This document shows, piece after piece, positions 44,745 to 56,438 of a stretch of 64,000 nt of DNA. The stretch comes from Siphonodentalium dalli (Eukaryota > Mollusca > Scaphopoda > Gadilida > Siphonodentaliidae): NCBI GenBank assembly GCA_032622095.1, contig CP136066.1, positions 59,552,609 through 59,616,608 of the forward strand, read 5' to 3'. The notes beneath the pieces were generated by a model that made no database searches, was not told the DNA's origin, and saw only the letters and a list, made by a program, of their open reading frames with translations. Positions within the stretch are counted from its first letter, which is position 1; the number at the start of each line of letters is the position of its first letter. The translations under genes were made by a program, and so were the position numbers.

Positions 44745-45143
44745 TTAACCCTTTACCCAACAGAAGGGCCCTGTGCCAATGCATTCTCTTATATATGCGA
44801 GTCGACCATAGGTCGCCTCGCATATATAAGAGAATGCATTGGCTTAACACATTAAAAATTATAAAATTGTTAAAGAATGTAAGAAAAAATGGTAAAAAGT
44901 GTTGAAAAAAGATTTTTTTTAGGCCAATGCATTCTCTTATATATGCGAGGCGACCTATGGTCGACTCGCATATATAAGAGAATGCATTGGCACAGGGCTA
45001 ACTGTAACTATCACAATGTGGTCAAGGAGCCGGTTCCAATGATATCCATATTTGTATGGTTCTATTGAGACAGACCGAAGATATTTTAGGCTGTTGAAGC
45101 TTTATTTGGCCGGTTTTGGCCGGTTTGTTGGGTAAAGGGTTAA
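44745..45143. mobile_element. MITE family A, two-hairpin copy
   Basis: Nearly the same as the element at 25.25 kb, in the same orientation, TTAA edges. The high similarity suggests recent activity. Confidence 0.9.
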
Positions 45144-46999
45144 GGTCCCATGCAGCTCGAGATTACATAATTTAGGCTCTCAGAAGTCGCATAAATCATG
45201 CAATTTCGGATTGGAACATCAACTGCTGTGAAATACATTATTTGGGAACAGATATTAATTAAGAAAGATATTACCTTTATTTTGTCAATGTTATAGTGTT
45301 CCCAGCCAGAACATCAAAATGTTCCCACGTATTCAACTGGTGGAATGTGATCCCCATGGGCGTAGACAAGGTGGAGAATCATAGCAAAATCTATATTGAC
45401 ACAAGCAATAACAGTCGACATGTGTAAATAGTGTTATGTTATACAATGTATATATGGCCGTCAACTACATTCTAGTTTACATTCTTGTCTTTTTATATAG
45501 GATCATTTCATTATGCAAGGCAACTTAGTTTTACCAAAGTTAGACAGTGTGATATGTTCTCTTCCATTTGCCATGTTTACATTTTCTAATATTCTTTACC
45601 AGCAATTTGTATATAATATGTGCCATGTTAGTTATAACTTCATTCGCATGTTTTCTACTTGTACATGCCGTATACAATTTATAATGTATTAATTTATAGC
45701 CCGAGAAAGTGGGGTTGTGCACAAGGAATTGGTTGATCACCACCAAACCTAGGAAGTGACTAAATTGACGACACACCATATAGAGACCAAGTTCGAGTCG
45801 GAATTCGGCCTGGTTATTTTTAGGCGCCCCTTTTTTAATACATGGGACGTATTATGTTATTGGTTTGTCCATCTGTCCGCTTTATTTCGTTTCAAGATGA
45901 TAACTGTAGTAAATCTGAACTGAATAGAATTAAATTTGGTATGTCACATAATGTGCGTTTACAAGACCAAAACACAAATCAAGTTCGAATTCTGCCAATT
46001 TTGACCAGAGTTGTGGCCCTTTGTTGGAACTACCACGGGTGTATTTTGCCACGCCATAGCGATGCTCTTGTTGTAAAGTGATATCCACCTTTTTCGGCTT
46101 ATAAAATTATGTTTTCTTCATTTTTTTTGGGGTGAATTTTCTCACTCTAGATGTGTTACATCAAGCAGCCAAAATGTGGCTGAACTGTTCAAAATCTGAG
46201 TTTAGCCATCACTTTCCCATAATTATTGGCCCTTCATTCACATTTTCCGCAAGCAGTTTCATTTCAAGATGCTATTGTTTTTTTTTTTTTATTCATTTCA
46301 AAACAAACCGAGCAGCATATTACATTCCTCTTGCCACATATAAGCATAGTAGAAACACTTTGCACAAGTAGAATTGTTCTAAACTTATTTCTGCAAAGTC
46401 TGCGAACAGTAGGGGTGAAGTAAAAAATATCATTTAAAGTTGTATTTCTCCAGCTATTATGTTTATGGGTGGTGTGTCCTTCAATTGCTCGGTGTGTGTG
46501 AAGTTCTCATCATTGAGTATTTCCTAGAATCAAGATGGCGTCCAGCATGGCGACCGTGTTGTAGCATATTGACTAAGTCAGTTTAATCCGTTTTGTTAGA
46601 AGGAATATTTTATCAAACGTATATACTGTTCGGATGAACGTCAACACCCACTTAGCACATACCATCCAGAATCACAATCGGCTAAGCAAAACTTTGACTC
46701 AGTGTTTAATAGCCCTAAAATTGGCCATTTGCTACCTTCTGTAAACGTAAAACGAATGTCTCGTTCCAATCCTGTGTATTTATAATTACTCTAGGTGATG
46801 GGTCGCCCCCCCCCCCCCAATTCTGAGTGCTCAGCCCCAGACTGTCTTATTCCATGTAATAAACACCTCAAAGAAGTAAGTTCCCCCTAGTGCATAGACC
46901 CATATCCCACAACATATGGAGCAGATTACTCTAAAATTTACATATAGATATAACTTTTAGGGTAAGTCTGATTGACGTATTAATGTTAATATTTGATGT
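45144..46999. other. Spacer with an old dispersed repeat
   Basis: 45842-46260 ('catgggacgtattatgttat', 'gaccagagttgtggcccttt') has the look of an old dispersed repeat common in mollusc genomes. A C-run lies at 46806-46819. No coding exon. Confidence 0.5.
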
Positions 47000-47345
47000 T
47001 TAAAGATGATATGTCTCTTCCTATAACAAGTGTGATATAGGTTCCTGGGTATTAATTAGATTCGAAGGCCCCCTTGTACGGAAACGCTTCTTTAAATTTA
47101 TATTGATTTTATTTCGTAACTTCTGGTATAATACATACAATCAGTTCGGGACATTTTACGGCTCGCGTTCATTCGGAGCGTAGCAAGTGGGATAACCCTA
47201 AAACGTTTTAAAATATGTCCCAATTCATTACCGAAATATCAGTTGATAGAAGCGTTTATGGTCGAGTCTTTGGTTCGTATCGAGTATTTTTTTTTTACCC
47301 CGAAAACTATATAAAACGTATTTAGGAAGAGATAGACCATCTTTG
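47000..47345. mobile_element. MITE family I, copy 2
   Basis: Ends 'ttaaagatgatatgtctctt' and 'aagagatagaccatctttga'. Same family as 21.77-22.21 kb. Confidence 0.7.
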
Positions 47346-47636
47346 AGTGAGTGGAAATGTTAAATCCAAAAAGTCACAGTTGGTTTATCAAACCGCATGA
47401 TTCAAGGCCCAAACCTGCTGTTACCTTTACTAATGTGACACATGAGGGCCCACACCACACGGTTCACACCTCAATGGTCTGACAGGGTTTGTGTGTAAAG
47501 GGAGGTATGCCGCTTATCATGCAAATTTGGTTTGAACACAGTAGGTCGGTGAGTAAGAATATTCTTATTTGGAGTAGCTCATGTTTATAATTGATCACAG
47601 TCGCATTCTTGGTATGTTTGTTAAGGCTCCAAAAAA

Positions 47637-47790
47637 GGTTAACACTACGATTGGTATGTGGTTAACCAAATGTTTGACAAGGCTCCCGTGCAGTTAACAC
47701 TACGATTGGTATGTGGTTAGCCAATGTTTGACAAGGCTCCCGTGCAGTTAACACTACGATTGATATGTAGTTAACCAATGTACGGTTTAT
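47637..47790. repeat. Short tandem repeat, 54-55 bp unit, three copies
   Basis: Unit 'gttaacactacgattggtat' + 'gtggttaaccaatgtttgac' + 'aaggctcccgtgca'. Confidence 0.85.
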
Positions 47791-48200
47791 GCTCTAACTT
47801 TCTTGTTCTTTTAATTGTCGGTCATTCTCACGTATCATTACTCGCCTGGCCATCGTTAACGCGGTGGAATAAGTTTTGTTTTCAGATAGAGAATATATGT
47901 GCTAAATTTCAAATGAGGACCCCTATATCTGGAGAAAATAGAAATACTATGGGGAACTTACTTTTTTGAGTTGCTTATATAATTCAAATTTTGTGAATGC
48001 ATGCAAAACCAATTGTTCGTTCGAGATGTATGATTTTAGAAGTGTGATTGTTGTAATTTGCGCACTGTCTTTGACAGTGTAACACTATAGTGTTGTGTAT
48101 ATATTGCGTTGCGCAATTGAAAGCCCCGGTTGAGTCAATAAACAAAACAACCAACAAAAATTCGAAAATAGGCGTTCACAATTGAATGCGCGTTTCCAAG
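47791..48200. other. Non-coding spacer
   Basis: No feature recognised. Confidence 0.45.
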
Positions 48201-48447
48201 CCTTGAAATAGGGTGTCTGTCATTTGCAGAATGAGGTCCCCAGAGGGTGAATTTAGTGATGCTATCCCGCATAGCGGGCTAGCATAACCAAATTCACCCT
48301 CTGGGAACCTCATTCTGCTGAGGTGTAAGCAGAATGAGGTTCCCAGAGAGTGAATTTGGTGATGCTAGCCCGCTATGCGGGATAGCATCACTAAATTCAC
48401 CCTCTGGGGACCTCATTCTGCAAATGACAGACACCCTATTTCAAGGA
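48201..48447. mobile_element. MITE family D, fully palindromic double-hairpin form
   Basis: Outer arms 'ccttgaaatagggtgtctgt' and 'acagacaccctatttcaagg'. Inside, two mirror hairpins with centres 'tcccgcatagcgggcta' and 'tagcccgctatgcggga'. The whole 247 bp is a near-perfect palindrome built of smaller palindromes. Confidence 0.85.
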
Positions 48448-48538
48448 TTCCGCGTTTCAATGCATCACTATCATAAGTCTATCTGTTAGTTTCTTTACCA
48501 TATGCAACCGCAATTGGTGCATCTGCTTTGATAAGCAA

Positions 48539-48778
48539 TTAACCCTTTCCATACTAAATACACTTTGACGAGTAGTTATGTTCACATAATAAGTTCAACA
48601 AACTACCATGGAACTTATTATCTGAACATCTCCCTCCATTAAATACGACACATTCTGCAATTTCATTTATGTCGTCTGCTTATTTTTCCTGAACACCCCT
48701 CCATATGGATAGTAGAACATTCCAATGTATTCTATTTATAACCGGGTGGTAGAATCCATTTAATATAGAAAGGGTTAA
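48539..48778. mobile_element. MITE family K, simple full copy
   Basis: Ends 'ttaaccctttccatactaaa' and 'tttaatatagaaagggttaa'. Gives the unexpanded 240-bp reference form for this family. Confidence 0.85.
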
Positions 48779-48997
48779 ACACTAGAGGTGGAACAGAGAT
48801 GCCACGTTTCAGCATTCATATGACAAGTGGGGTTTTTTTCCCAAAAAATAAATTTTACATAAATAAAGTCTTCAAACTGGTAGATCCTCCAGTACTTAAC
48901 TATATTGTATGTGTAATACAATAATTTGTGAACATGTCTTATTTTCAAGACAAAACAATTGCCACTGTGTGCACATGTACCATATCAGCTGCCAGTT

Positions 48998-49258
48998 TTA
49001 ACCCGTCCATGACTGGAGCTTCCAGAAATTTGAGAAAACCTTGTGCCAATGCATTACTTATATCTGCGAATATCCCATATGTAGCCTCACATATATAAGA
49101 GAATACATTGGCCTAACAATATTTATCTTTACCTTGCAAGCCAGTGCATTCTCTTATGTATGCGAGGCTTCCTATGGGAGACTCGCATATATAAGAAAAT
49201 TCACTGGCACAGGATCGTTAAAGCTGCACCAGCGCAGCTCCCGACACAAAAGGGTTAA
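48998..49258. mobile_element. MITE family A2, copy
   Basis: 'ttaacccgtccatgactgga' to 'agctcccgacacaaaagggt' + 'taa'. Palindromes partly decayed. Confidence 0.8.
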
Positions 49259-49737
49259 CGTGTCCTTGTTTTCAAGACAAAACAATGTTTCCCAACAAAA
49301 TGAATTCACTTGATCTAATAACCAATGTGTGTGCCATATCAGCTTTCAGTTTTACGTGCACTGGTCTGTTTGGCGGTCCAAATTATGCTCACTTATGTTA
49401 GAATGCGGTCGAGTTTTATCGATCAACATATATTGATAAATACGCTAAACAGTATTATACGGCCTATTTGTGCCACCGTAATACTAATTTAAGTGATAGT
49501 CAATCTATTCCTAGTTTACATGTTTGTGTTTGGGAAAATATTAAAGGCCCTCGCAGTGGGCAAAGGTGACAAATTATAAAATTATATAAATTTATTATCA
49601 CTAAGAAGAACTGAAAAAAAAATGAAAAAAAATATATAAAATTGTCAAAGAATGTAAGAAAAATTGATGAAAAATTATAAAAAAAAATTGTCAAGAAATA
49701 TAAGAAAAATTGATAAAAAAAAAATGATAAATAATTG
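49259..49737. other. Spacer, A/T-rich low complexity
   Basis: 49600-49737 is mostly A-rich ('gtaagaaaaattgatgaaa' repeats), like the spacers inside family A elements. No gene. Confidence 0.5.
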
Positions 49738-49823
49738 TTAGGCCAATGCATTCTCTTATATATGCGAGGCGACCTATGATCGACTCGCATATGTAAGAGA
49801 ATGCATTGGCACAGGGTCTTTAA
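49738..49823. mobile_element. Family A hairpin
   Basis: One 'ttaggccaatgcattctctt' ... 'aagagaatgcattggcacag' palindrome. The outer ends are not clear. Confidence 0.65.
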
Positions 49824-50087
49824 TGTTGCGCCATTTTGTTTCACTTCTGTCGGAACAATTGAAAACGGCTGGAAAATAGCTGCGATATTGGCAAGTATTT
49901 ATCAAAGCATTATGAAGCCGGTATATCAATATTTAGTGTATTTATCAACCTATCTTCCAAATTGCGTCGACAAAATTTCTGTTTATACTGTTTTATTGAT
50001 TTTATGCAATGTCATCTATTTTCGGCTCACGATTTACCTCCATTTGAAGTACACGTGGTACTATGGAGTTTTATTCTATCACATAGT

Positions 50088-50303
50088 TACAGTAATTCCC
50101 GAAATAATCGTCTCCTTAACCATAGCAGAATTATGGTTATTTTTCAGGATTTAGTCGGAAATGTGGTTTGTTGCCATTCGTCGTAAAGCTCTCAGTTAGA
50201 GCTTTCCGATGAATGACAACAAGCCATATTTCCGACTAAATCCTGAAAAATTACCCATAATTCTGCTATGATTAAGGAGTCGATTATTTAGGGCATTACT
50301 GTA
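50088..50303. mobile_element. MITE family C, copy 4
   Basis: TA-flanked hairpin. Left arm more diverged ('cagtaattcccgaaataatc') than right ('gattatttagggcattactg'). Confidence 0.8.
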
Positions 50304-50800
50304 GCTGTGGTACGGATGCATTTTATAAGCATTTTTACATTCGGTTCTGGCACATTGTAGCTTTCTGCATCGGGATGCCTGCAACCAATGCCATGAAAAA
50401 TTACAGTTTGAAATACCATTATCTCCACGCCACCTTCATTAATGTTACCTAGGAAAGATAACTCTATGTTACCCAAGAAAAATAACTCTATACGCTACAT
50501 TGTTGGGTTTGCAAGGCATGTATGGTAATATTCAACGTATGGATACTCCACTTCTAACCCGGCGTCGAACAACAACAACAACAATTCTTCGTAACTCGTT
50601 TATGCTGGTTTGCGTCATCATGTCCATAAATACAAGAAACTTAAGACACGTCAGAGCTGAACAATCTAATACTCTAAAAATAGTCACATGTTATGTCCAA
50701 GATCGCGCTGAAACTATTGGAAAAAAAATTATATTTAATTTATATTTTGACCCATTTAGGACTTTTTTACACACTGGGACGATGAAGCTTCGATTGTTGT
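50304..50800. other. Non-coding spacer
   Basis: No exon-like signal. A short duplication 'aagaaaaataactctat' / 'aggaaagataactctat' at 50.45-50.49 kb. Confidence 0.45.
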
Positions 50801-51057
50801 TTAACCCTTCCATGACGGGAGCTTCGCTGGTGCAGCATTAAAGACCATGTGCGGGTGCATTCTCTTATATATGCGAGTCTCCCATAGGGAGCCTCGTATA
50901 GGCTTACAAGTGCTTGCACTTCCACTGGCTTACAAGGTCAATATCAGTATTAGTAGGGCAATTAATTAGGCCCATAGGGCGTCTCGCATATATAAGAGAA
51001 TGCATTGGCACAGGGTTTTCGCAAAATTTCAGGAAGCTCCAGTCATGAAAGGGTTAA
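50801..51057. mobile_element. MITE family A2, copy
   Basis: 'ttaacccttccatgacggga' to 'gctccagtcatgaaagggtt' + 'aa', TTAA edges. Confidence 0.85.
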
Positions 51058-52161
51058 CTGTTTTGAAGTGAACCACCAATCGTTGACATAAATTAGCAGC
51101 AAGTTAACTGACTTTGGGGGCCGTATAACTATACTTCCATTCACTAGTGACTCTTCAAGTGGTATCATATAGAGTTTATAATACGTATATTCGCCTCTCA
51201 TGCAGTTGTCTCATGTATATAGATGTTTTCCCCTGCATGTCTACATTTGATTATTGGTATCTGACATGTTATGTACGTTGAAGAGACCCAGAGCAGTCGC
51301 AGTGAATAAATGTGCAAAACATATATTTACGTAAAAACATCACCACTAAGAAGAACATGGAGAAATGAATAAACTTTGTTCTTAAATTCATTATTAATGG
51401 TTCTCAAATAACGAACTTTCGGGTGTTGAAACAATTGTTATGTAAACAAAACCGTTACAGTGATTTGTCAAGAGACATCGCTATTACTGTAGTAAGCTAA
51501 ATTATTTTAGTTTTTTTTTTCAAAATATTTTTTCAATTCTTTGACTTTTTTCCAATGTTTACCATCAGGTTTTGATTCAACTTTGGTATCTTTAAAATTC
51601 TTTATTTTATAATCAAAATAACAATGATATCGAGAAATTGAAGTATATACACAAATGATTGAGAAAAGGAAGAAAATGCATTATGTACACAATATACAAT
51701 GATCTTATAGGACAAACAGACTTTTATCTGTAATTGCACAGTAATAGTAATGTTTACATAACAAAGTTTTTTGGCACGCGACATTGTTGAAGAGTTATTA
51801 ATAATGAACATAATAACAATGTCATTTCTATGTTTCCATGTACTTGTTGATGATAGTTGTTTTACATACTTTTATTGTCATTTTGCATTAACCCACTTCG
51901 AAACCCTTGGGACCCTTTAACATTCTCAGACCATCTTCTTGGTACATTATCAGGCAATAACTTCCTTTACCATGTCAGTCACATCCTGAATTCAACTAGT
52001 ATAGTTATATTCAACTATAATAGGTGAATGTGGATTTCATTGTTTTGTGAATTCGATACAAGATACCCAACATTATATTTCACAAATAATGATTCAAAAG
52101 AATCATTCTAAATCCGTACCATGTTTTTTGTTTGTTTGTTTTTTTTGGTGACGAAATATCA
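51058..52161. other. Non-coding spacer
   Basis: AT-rich. 51340-51600 shares words with 35.6-35.9 kb ('cactaagaag', 'gtttaccatcaggttttgat' inverse). No gene. Confidence 0.45.
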
Positions 52162-52423
52162 TACAGTAATGCCCTAATTAATCGACTGCTTAACCACAGC
52201 AGAATTATGGGTAACTTTTCAGGATTTAGTCGGAAATATGGCTTGTTGCCATTCATCGGAAACCTCTCACCGAGTCGGAAATATGGCTTGTTGCTATTCA
52301 TCGGAAAGCTCTCCCCGAGAGCTTTCCGATTAATGGCAACAAGCCATATTTCCGACTAAATCCTGAAAAGTTACCCATAATTCTGCTGTGGTTAAGCAGT
52401 CGATTAATTAGGGCATTACTGTA
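52162..52423. mobile_element. MITE family C, copy 5 with internal duplication
   Basis: TA-flanked hairpin with the same duplicated loop block as copy 3 (32.6 kb), so copies 3 and 5 share a sub-lineage. Confidence 0.85.
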
Positions 52424-53382
52424 TCTCGATCCATGGATTCCATGCGAATGATTAATCATGATGGCACATAAGGAAGTCAACTAACAATCAATTGGTCTAA
52501 GTATTGTTTTGAAGGAGCGAGTGACTGATCTTATAATGGTCATTTGGAAAGACTTCCTTGTGTCATTAACTAAAATACGCCGGCGCAAAAGGTTAAAAAA
52601 CGAATTTTATCTGGAGACTGTTCATTTACTGTAATGTTGCTACGAGTGCAATTTGGCTGTGCTTATGCTCGATCCCATACTTTCCACAAAAACAGGGAAA
52701 TTTTGTATTTAGCACTGTCAAATTTAGCTATAATAGTTCAATATAACTACTTTAGTTGAATTCAGAATGTGCCTGACATGTTTACTTGTATGTATATTAT
52801 ATAGACGTTTGTTCCTGAATAAAGTTCGATCAATTTTTAACGACTACTTTATCATTAGTATTAATCCTGTCAGTAACGTGGGGGAGTTAACATGATTCGT
52901 GTGTCTAGGCAAGTTTGTCAGTTGTGTCGAGGGCTCGGTGTTTTCTAGGTGAAACTGAGTAATAAATCTCCTATCATAATTTTCAGTTATGATATCATGT
53001 TATCACTGTTTTACAGAAATTCTTGGTGCCGGAAACAGTGAAATTTTAAATATTTGTCATCCCATAAAATAAAGTAAATGAGGTTATAATATCCAATGGG
53101 TCATTAGTTCTAAAATATTGTGTCACAAGAATTGCTTGTACCAAATTTCACAACGAAATTCATGACAGATTTTGAGAAAATCCATTTTGAAATACCAGGA
53201 AGTTTTGGCAAAATGTGCATCTGACCCAAACTTGGGATGATTTTCAGCTGTACAAACCGCGAATGCCTTCTGTAGCTTTATGATCAGATCCCCACTCTTT
53301 AGTTCTTTCAGTTGACATATACTGGAAATCTGAATAAGATAAGATAAGATTTAATTGGTTAAATATGCACATAAACTTACGG
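52424..53382. other. Spacer with a SINE-like fragment
   Basis: 52885-52950 ('gattcgtgtgtctaggcaag' + 'tttgtcag') matches the SINE-like piece at 4.4 kb. The rest is featureless. Confidence 0.45.
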
Positions 53383-53850
53383 TATATGTGACCCGCCATA
53401 TCAAATCCAGTCGGAAGTCGGGATTTGTTTACCCTGTGCCAATGCATTCTCTTATATATGCGAGTCGACCATAGGTCGCCTCGAATATATAAGAGAATGC
53501 ATTGGCCTAACAATTTTTTACAATTTTAATAATGTTTTCTTGTATTCTTTAACAAGTTTGTAATTTCACCCATAGAGAGCCCCAGACAAACATGAGCAGA
53601 CGACACTCTTCTATATGCTTCTATATATGTGTGGGGCTCCCTGCAGGGTAATGGATGTTTTTTATTTTATGTCCTAAAAATTGTCAGAAACATTTATTTT
53701 AAAAAAATGATAAAAAATTGTTAGGCCAATGCATTCTCTTATATATGCGAGGCGACCTATGGTCGACTCGCATATATAAGATAATGCATTGGCACAGGGT
53801 AAAAAAAATCCCGACTTCCGACTGGATTTGATATGGCGGGTCACATATAT
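53383..53850. mobile_element. MITE family B, copy 2
   Basis: 'tatatgtgacccgccatatc' to 'gatatggcgggtcacatata'. Contains two family A palindromes and the 'gagccccagacaaacatgag' centre. Confidence 0.9.
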
Positions 53851-54268
53851 CAAACCTAGGATAACAGTAATGTCTTACATAAAACATATTTCCCCCACCC
53901 CCACCCCGCTGTTTCTAGGTGGTGGTTTAGCTTGGTACGTCCACACTGACCACGTGTGTTATACAGAAACAGTGAAGATGTGACAGGTCCACACCCAGAT
54001 GAGAGGGCCCACAAATAATTCGTCCCTGACCATTTCTATTGTATTGTCTGACGTACACTTTCAAACTGACAAACCGATGCCTCTCCAATCATGAGTGTTT
54101 TATTAGGGAACGGGGTGATCCTAATGGGCAGTACTTGTGCGCCAATCCTTTTGTCAATTGTGTATAACACATGTGTAATCTTTGGCAATGAAATATGTTT
54201 TAACTAAGCACAAATACACATTATGATACCTGAATTCTAAATTGTGTCGACCTATGCTATATTTTCAG
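53851..54268. other. Intronic spacer before the internal exon
   Basis: Nothing recognised beyond the acceptor at its right end. Confidence 0.5.
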
Positions 54269-54367
54269 GGAGGAAATCTGCAAGGCGTGGCTACAGAGGG
54301 GAGTAACGAGATGACACCGTTTTCATTCAGCAGTGTCGGGATCAGGGGAAACAATCAGTATCAACAG
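54269..54367 (+). CDS. Probable internal coding exon joined to exon 11 (33 codons, phase 0-0)
   Basis: Acceptor 'cctatgctatattttcag' precedes it and the donor CAG|GTATAA follows. The 99 bases between are open in phase 0, giving a Gly/Ser/Asn/Gln-rich peptide that starts G-G-N-L-Q-G-V-A and ends N-N-Q-Y-Q-Q. Phase and position let it join the next exon at 55244 without a frame change (Q-Q|V-Y-K-K). No domain recognised. It lies after ten terminal cassettes, so it cannot be shared by them and is probably specific to the last isoform. A 33-codon open frame is not rare by chance; the call rests on both splice sites and matching phase. Confidence 0.5.
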
Positions 54368-54589
54368 GTATAATGGGTCTAATGATATCCCACTTCAAAC
54401 AAAATACACTTTTTTTAAAGCAACACAAACGCCTATATCCAGGATTGGTCGGTTTAGTCGTCTATAAAAGAATTTTCATGCTAAATAGAAATTGTATCCA
54501 CAAATGACTACTTTGTTAACCAACTGACATAGTTGTTTAATTCACTGAATTTCCGACGGTCGCCATGCAGAAGTACAAATATCTTTAAA

Positions 54590-54627
54590 GCCTCTCTCTC
54601 TCTCCTCTCGTCTACTCTCTCTCTCTA

Positions 54628-54688
<61 letters not shown>

Positions 54689-54860
54689 ATCTCTCTCTCT
54701 CTCCTCTCCTCTCTCTCTCTCTCTCATCTCCCTCTCTCTCTCTCCCATCTCCTCACCTTTCCTCCCCTTTCCTCCCCTCGCCTCTCCTCTTCTCAATCCC
54801 TATCTGTCTCCTCTCCTCTCTCCCTCGCTCCCACTCACCCACTCTCCACTCACTCGCTCA
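54590..54860. repeat. TC/TA microsatellite block 1
   Basis: (TC)n interrupted by CCTC, with a central (TA)n of about 50 bases, inside the intron between 54368 and 55243. Open frames across it on both strands are repeat artefacts. Confidence 0.95.
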
Positions 54861-55047
54861 AATTTCTGTCTTCTGTTCTGGGGTTATAGCTCAACATAAG
54901 CGATGACTCGCTTGTTGTTACATCCTCTTCACCATTAACTAGTCTTAAAAGATGTCATGCTATCAAAATTGTCATTCATAAATTATTCTATATCCGTCTA
55001 TTTTAAGTAGTAACCATCTAATGGTAGCTGAATTTCAAGCTATATAT

Positions 55048-55206
<159 letters not shown>

Positions 55207-55243
55207 GTTTTAAGGGTATAATAAATACTGTTTAAACCAACAG

Positions 55244-55645
55244 GTATACAAGAAGAACCCGGATGGAGTGCCATGGGTACACAAGTGCACAAAATGTGCT
55301 TACATCAGCAACCGGAAGTCGAACCTGACTCGACACATACAGTCCGTGCACGATAACATTAGTTACAGTTGTCCATACGAGGGCTGCACCAAGTCCTTTA
55401 AGATGAAATACGACTTGAAGCTTCATCTTTCGCAACACACTAATGCCGGACCTCTGCATGTGTGTGGTTCGTGCGGCGAAACATTCCAGGCCAGTAGCGA
55501 GTTAATTGTCCACCAGATGGAGCTGCATAAACATTACCATTGTACTGTATGTGACGTCACCTTGCACACAGCAGAAGATTATAATCATCATTTGACAGTT
55601 GACCATCAGCGACAATCACGACCGAATGTTCCACCGTCCGAGTAA
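55244..55645 (+). CDS. Zinc-finger cassette exon 11 (alternative last exon, four C2H2 fingers)
   Basis: Exon of 133 codons plus TAA, phase 0 (V-Y-K-K-N-P-D-G-V-P-W), after a weak local acceptor 'ctgtttaaaccaacag' that has a giant TC tract further upstream. F1 CTKC, helix RKSNLTR, HIQSVH; F2 CPYEGC (four residues between cysteines), helix MKYDLKL, HLSQH; F3 CGSC, helix ASSELIV, HQMELH; F4 CTVC, helix TAEDYNH, HLTVDH. F1-F2 linker is DNISYS (no PH pair); F2-F3 is TNAGPLHV; F3-F4 is only KHYH. The W/C-E-L core of F2 is missing. It is thus the outgroup of the array, possibly the ancestral 3' end of the gene. A decayed copy lies at 56.96 kb and a MITE starts 19 bases after the stop. Confidence 0.9.
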   Translation, partial: VYKKNPDGVPWVHKCTKCAYISNRKSNLTRHIQSVHDNISYSCPYEGCTKSFKMKYDLKLHLSQHTNAGPLHVCGSCGETFQASSELIVHQMELHKHYHCTVCDVTLHTAEDYNHHLTVDHQRQSRPNVPPSE

Positions 55646-55678
55646 TTATTTTCAATCCCCAAATTGAAGGCCCACTTA

Positions 55679-56023
55679 TTAACCCTTTACCCAACAGAAG
55701 GGCCCTGTGCCAATGCATTCTCTTATATATGCGAGTCGACCATAGGTCGCCTCGCATATATAAGAGAATGCATTGGCTTAACACATTAAAAATTATAAAA
55801 TTGTTAAAGAATGTAAGAAAAAATGGTAAAACGTTTTTTTAGGCCAATACATTCTCTTATATATGCGAGGCGACCTATAACTGTAACCATCACAATGTGG
55901 TCAATGAGCCGGTTCCAATGATATCCATATTTGTATGGTTTTATTGAGACAGAACCAAGATATTTTAGGCTGTTGAAGCTTTATTTGGCCGTTTTTTGGC
56001 CGGTTTGTTGGGTAAAGGGTTAA
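55679..56023. mobile_element. MITE family A, nested in family G
   Basis: 'ttaaccctttacccaacag' to 'tgttgggtaaagggttaa'. TTAA at both junctions is the duplicated target. The second palindrome is truncated ('gcgaggcgacctataactg'). Confidence 0.9.
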
Positions 56024-56233
56024 TATTCGAATGCCCCTATCACATTATTTACAACATATCCCATATTATGTACAGTACCATTTGGAAAAGGAACCAAAAA
56101 ATATATATTCTACTACCAGAATATGGAAAAGCTGAGGCCTAATAGTGAATCTCTCAGATTCACACCAGTATTACCCCAGAATGCATCATAATTCACAACT
56201 AAGAGATAGAGTTATTCCCCGTCCATTGAGAAT

Positions 56234-56239
56234 AATAAA
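56234..56239 (+). terminator. Possible polyadenylation signal for exon 11 (inside MITE)
   Basis: AATAAA inside the family G element, 589 bases past the stop. If used, the 3' end of this isoform would be transposon-derived. Weak evidence. Confidence 0.2.
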
Positions 56240-56438
56240 CTGGCAGTACAAGCCAGATCGAAATTAAGCACAAGACATATGCCGTACCTTGACAAAAAAC
56301 AACATGTACACAATTTTTTCGACCGAATAAGTTTATAATACAATGTTTTTTAGCTTCCTCTTTCAAATGGTATATAATATGGAATATGTTGTATACAATG
56401 TGATCTGGGGATCATTCGAAAATTAAGTGGGCCTTTAA

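Larger units (their letters stand above)
55664..56438. mobile_element. MITE family G, copy at exon 11 stop, split by a family A insertion
   Basis: Left end 'ttgaaggcccactta', right end 'attcgaaaattaagtgggcc' + 'tttaa'. It is interrupted at a TTAA by another MITE (55679-56023). It begins 19 bases after the exon 11 stop. Confidence 0.85.

Noticed and set aside
49500-50154. Frames of over 110 codons on both strands
   Set aside because: They overlap low-complexity A/T tracts and MITE palindromes; hydrophobic composition comes from T-rich codons, no domain.
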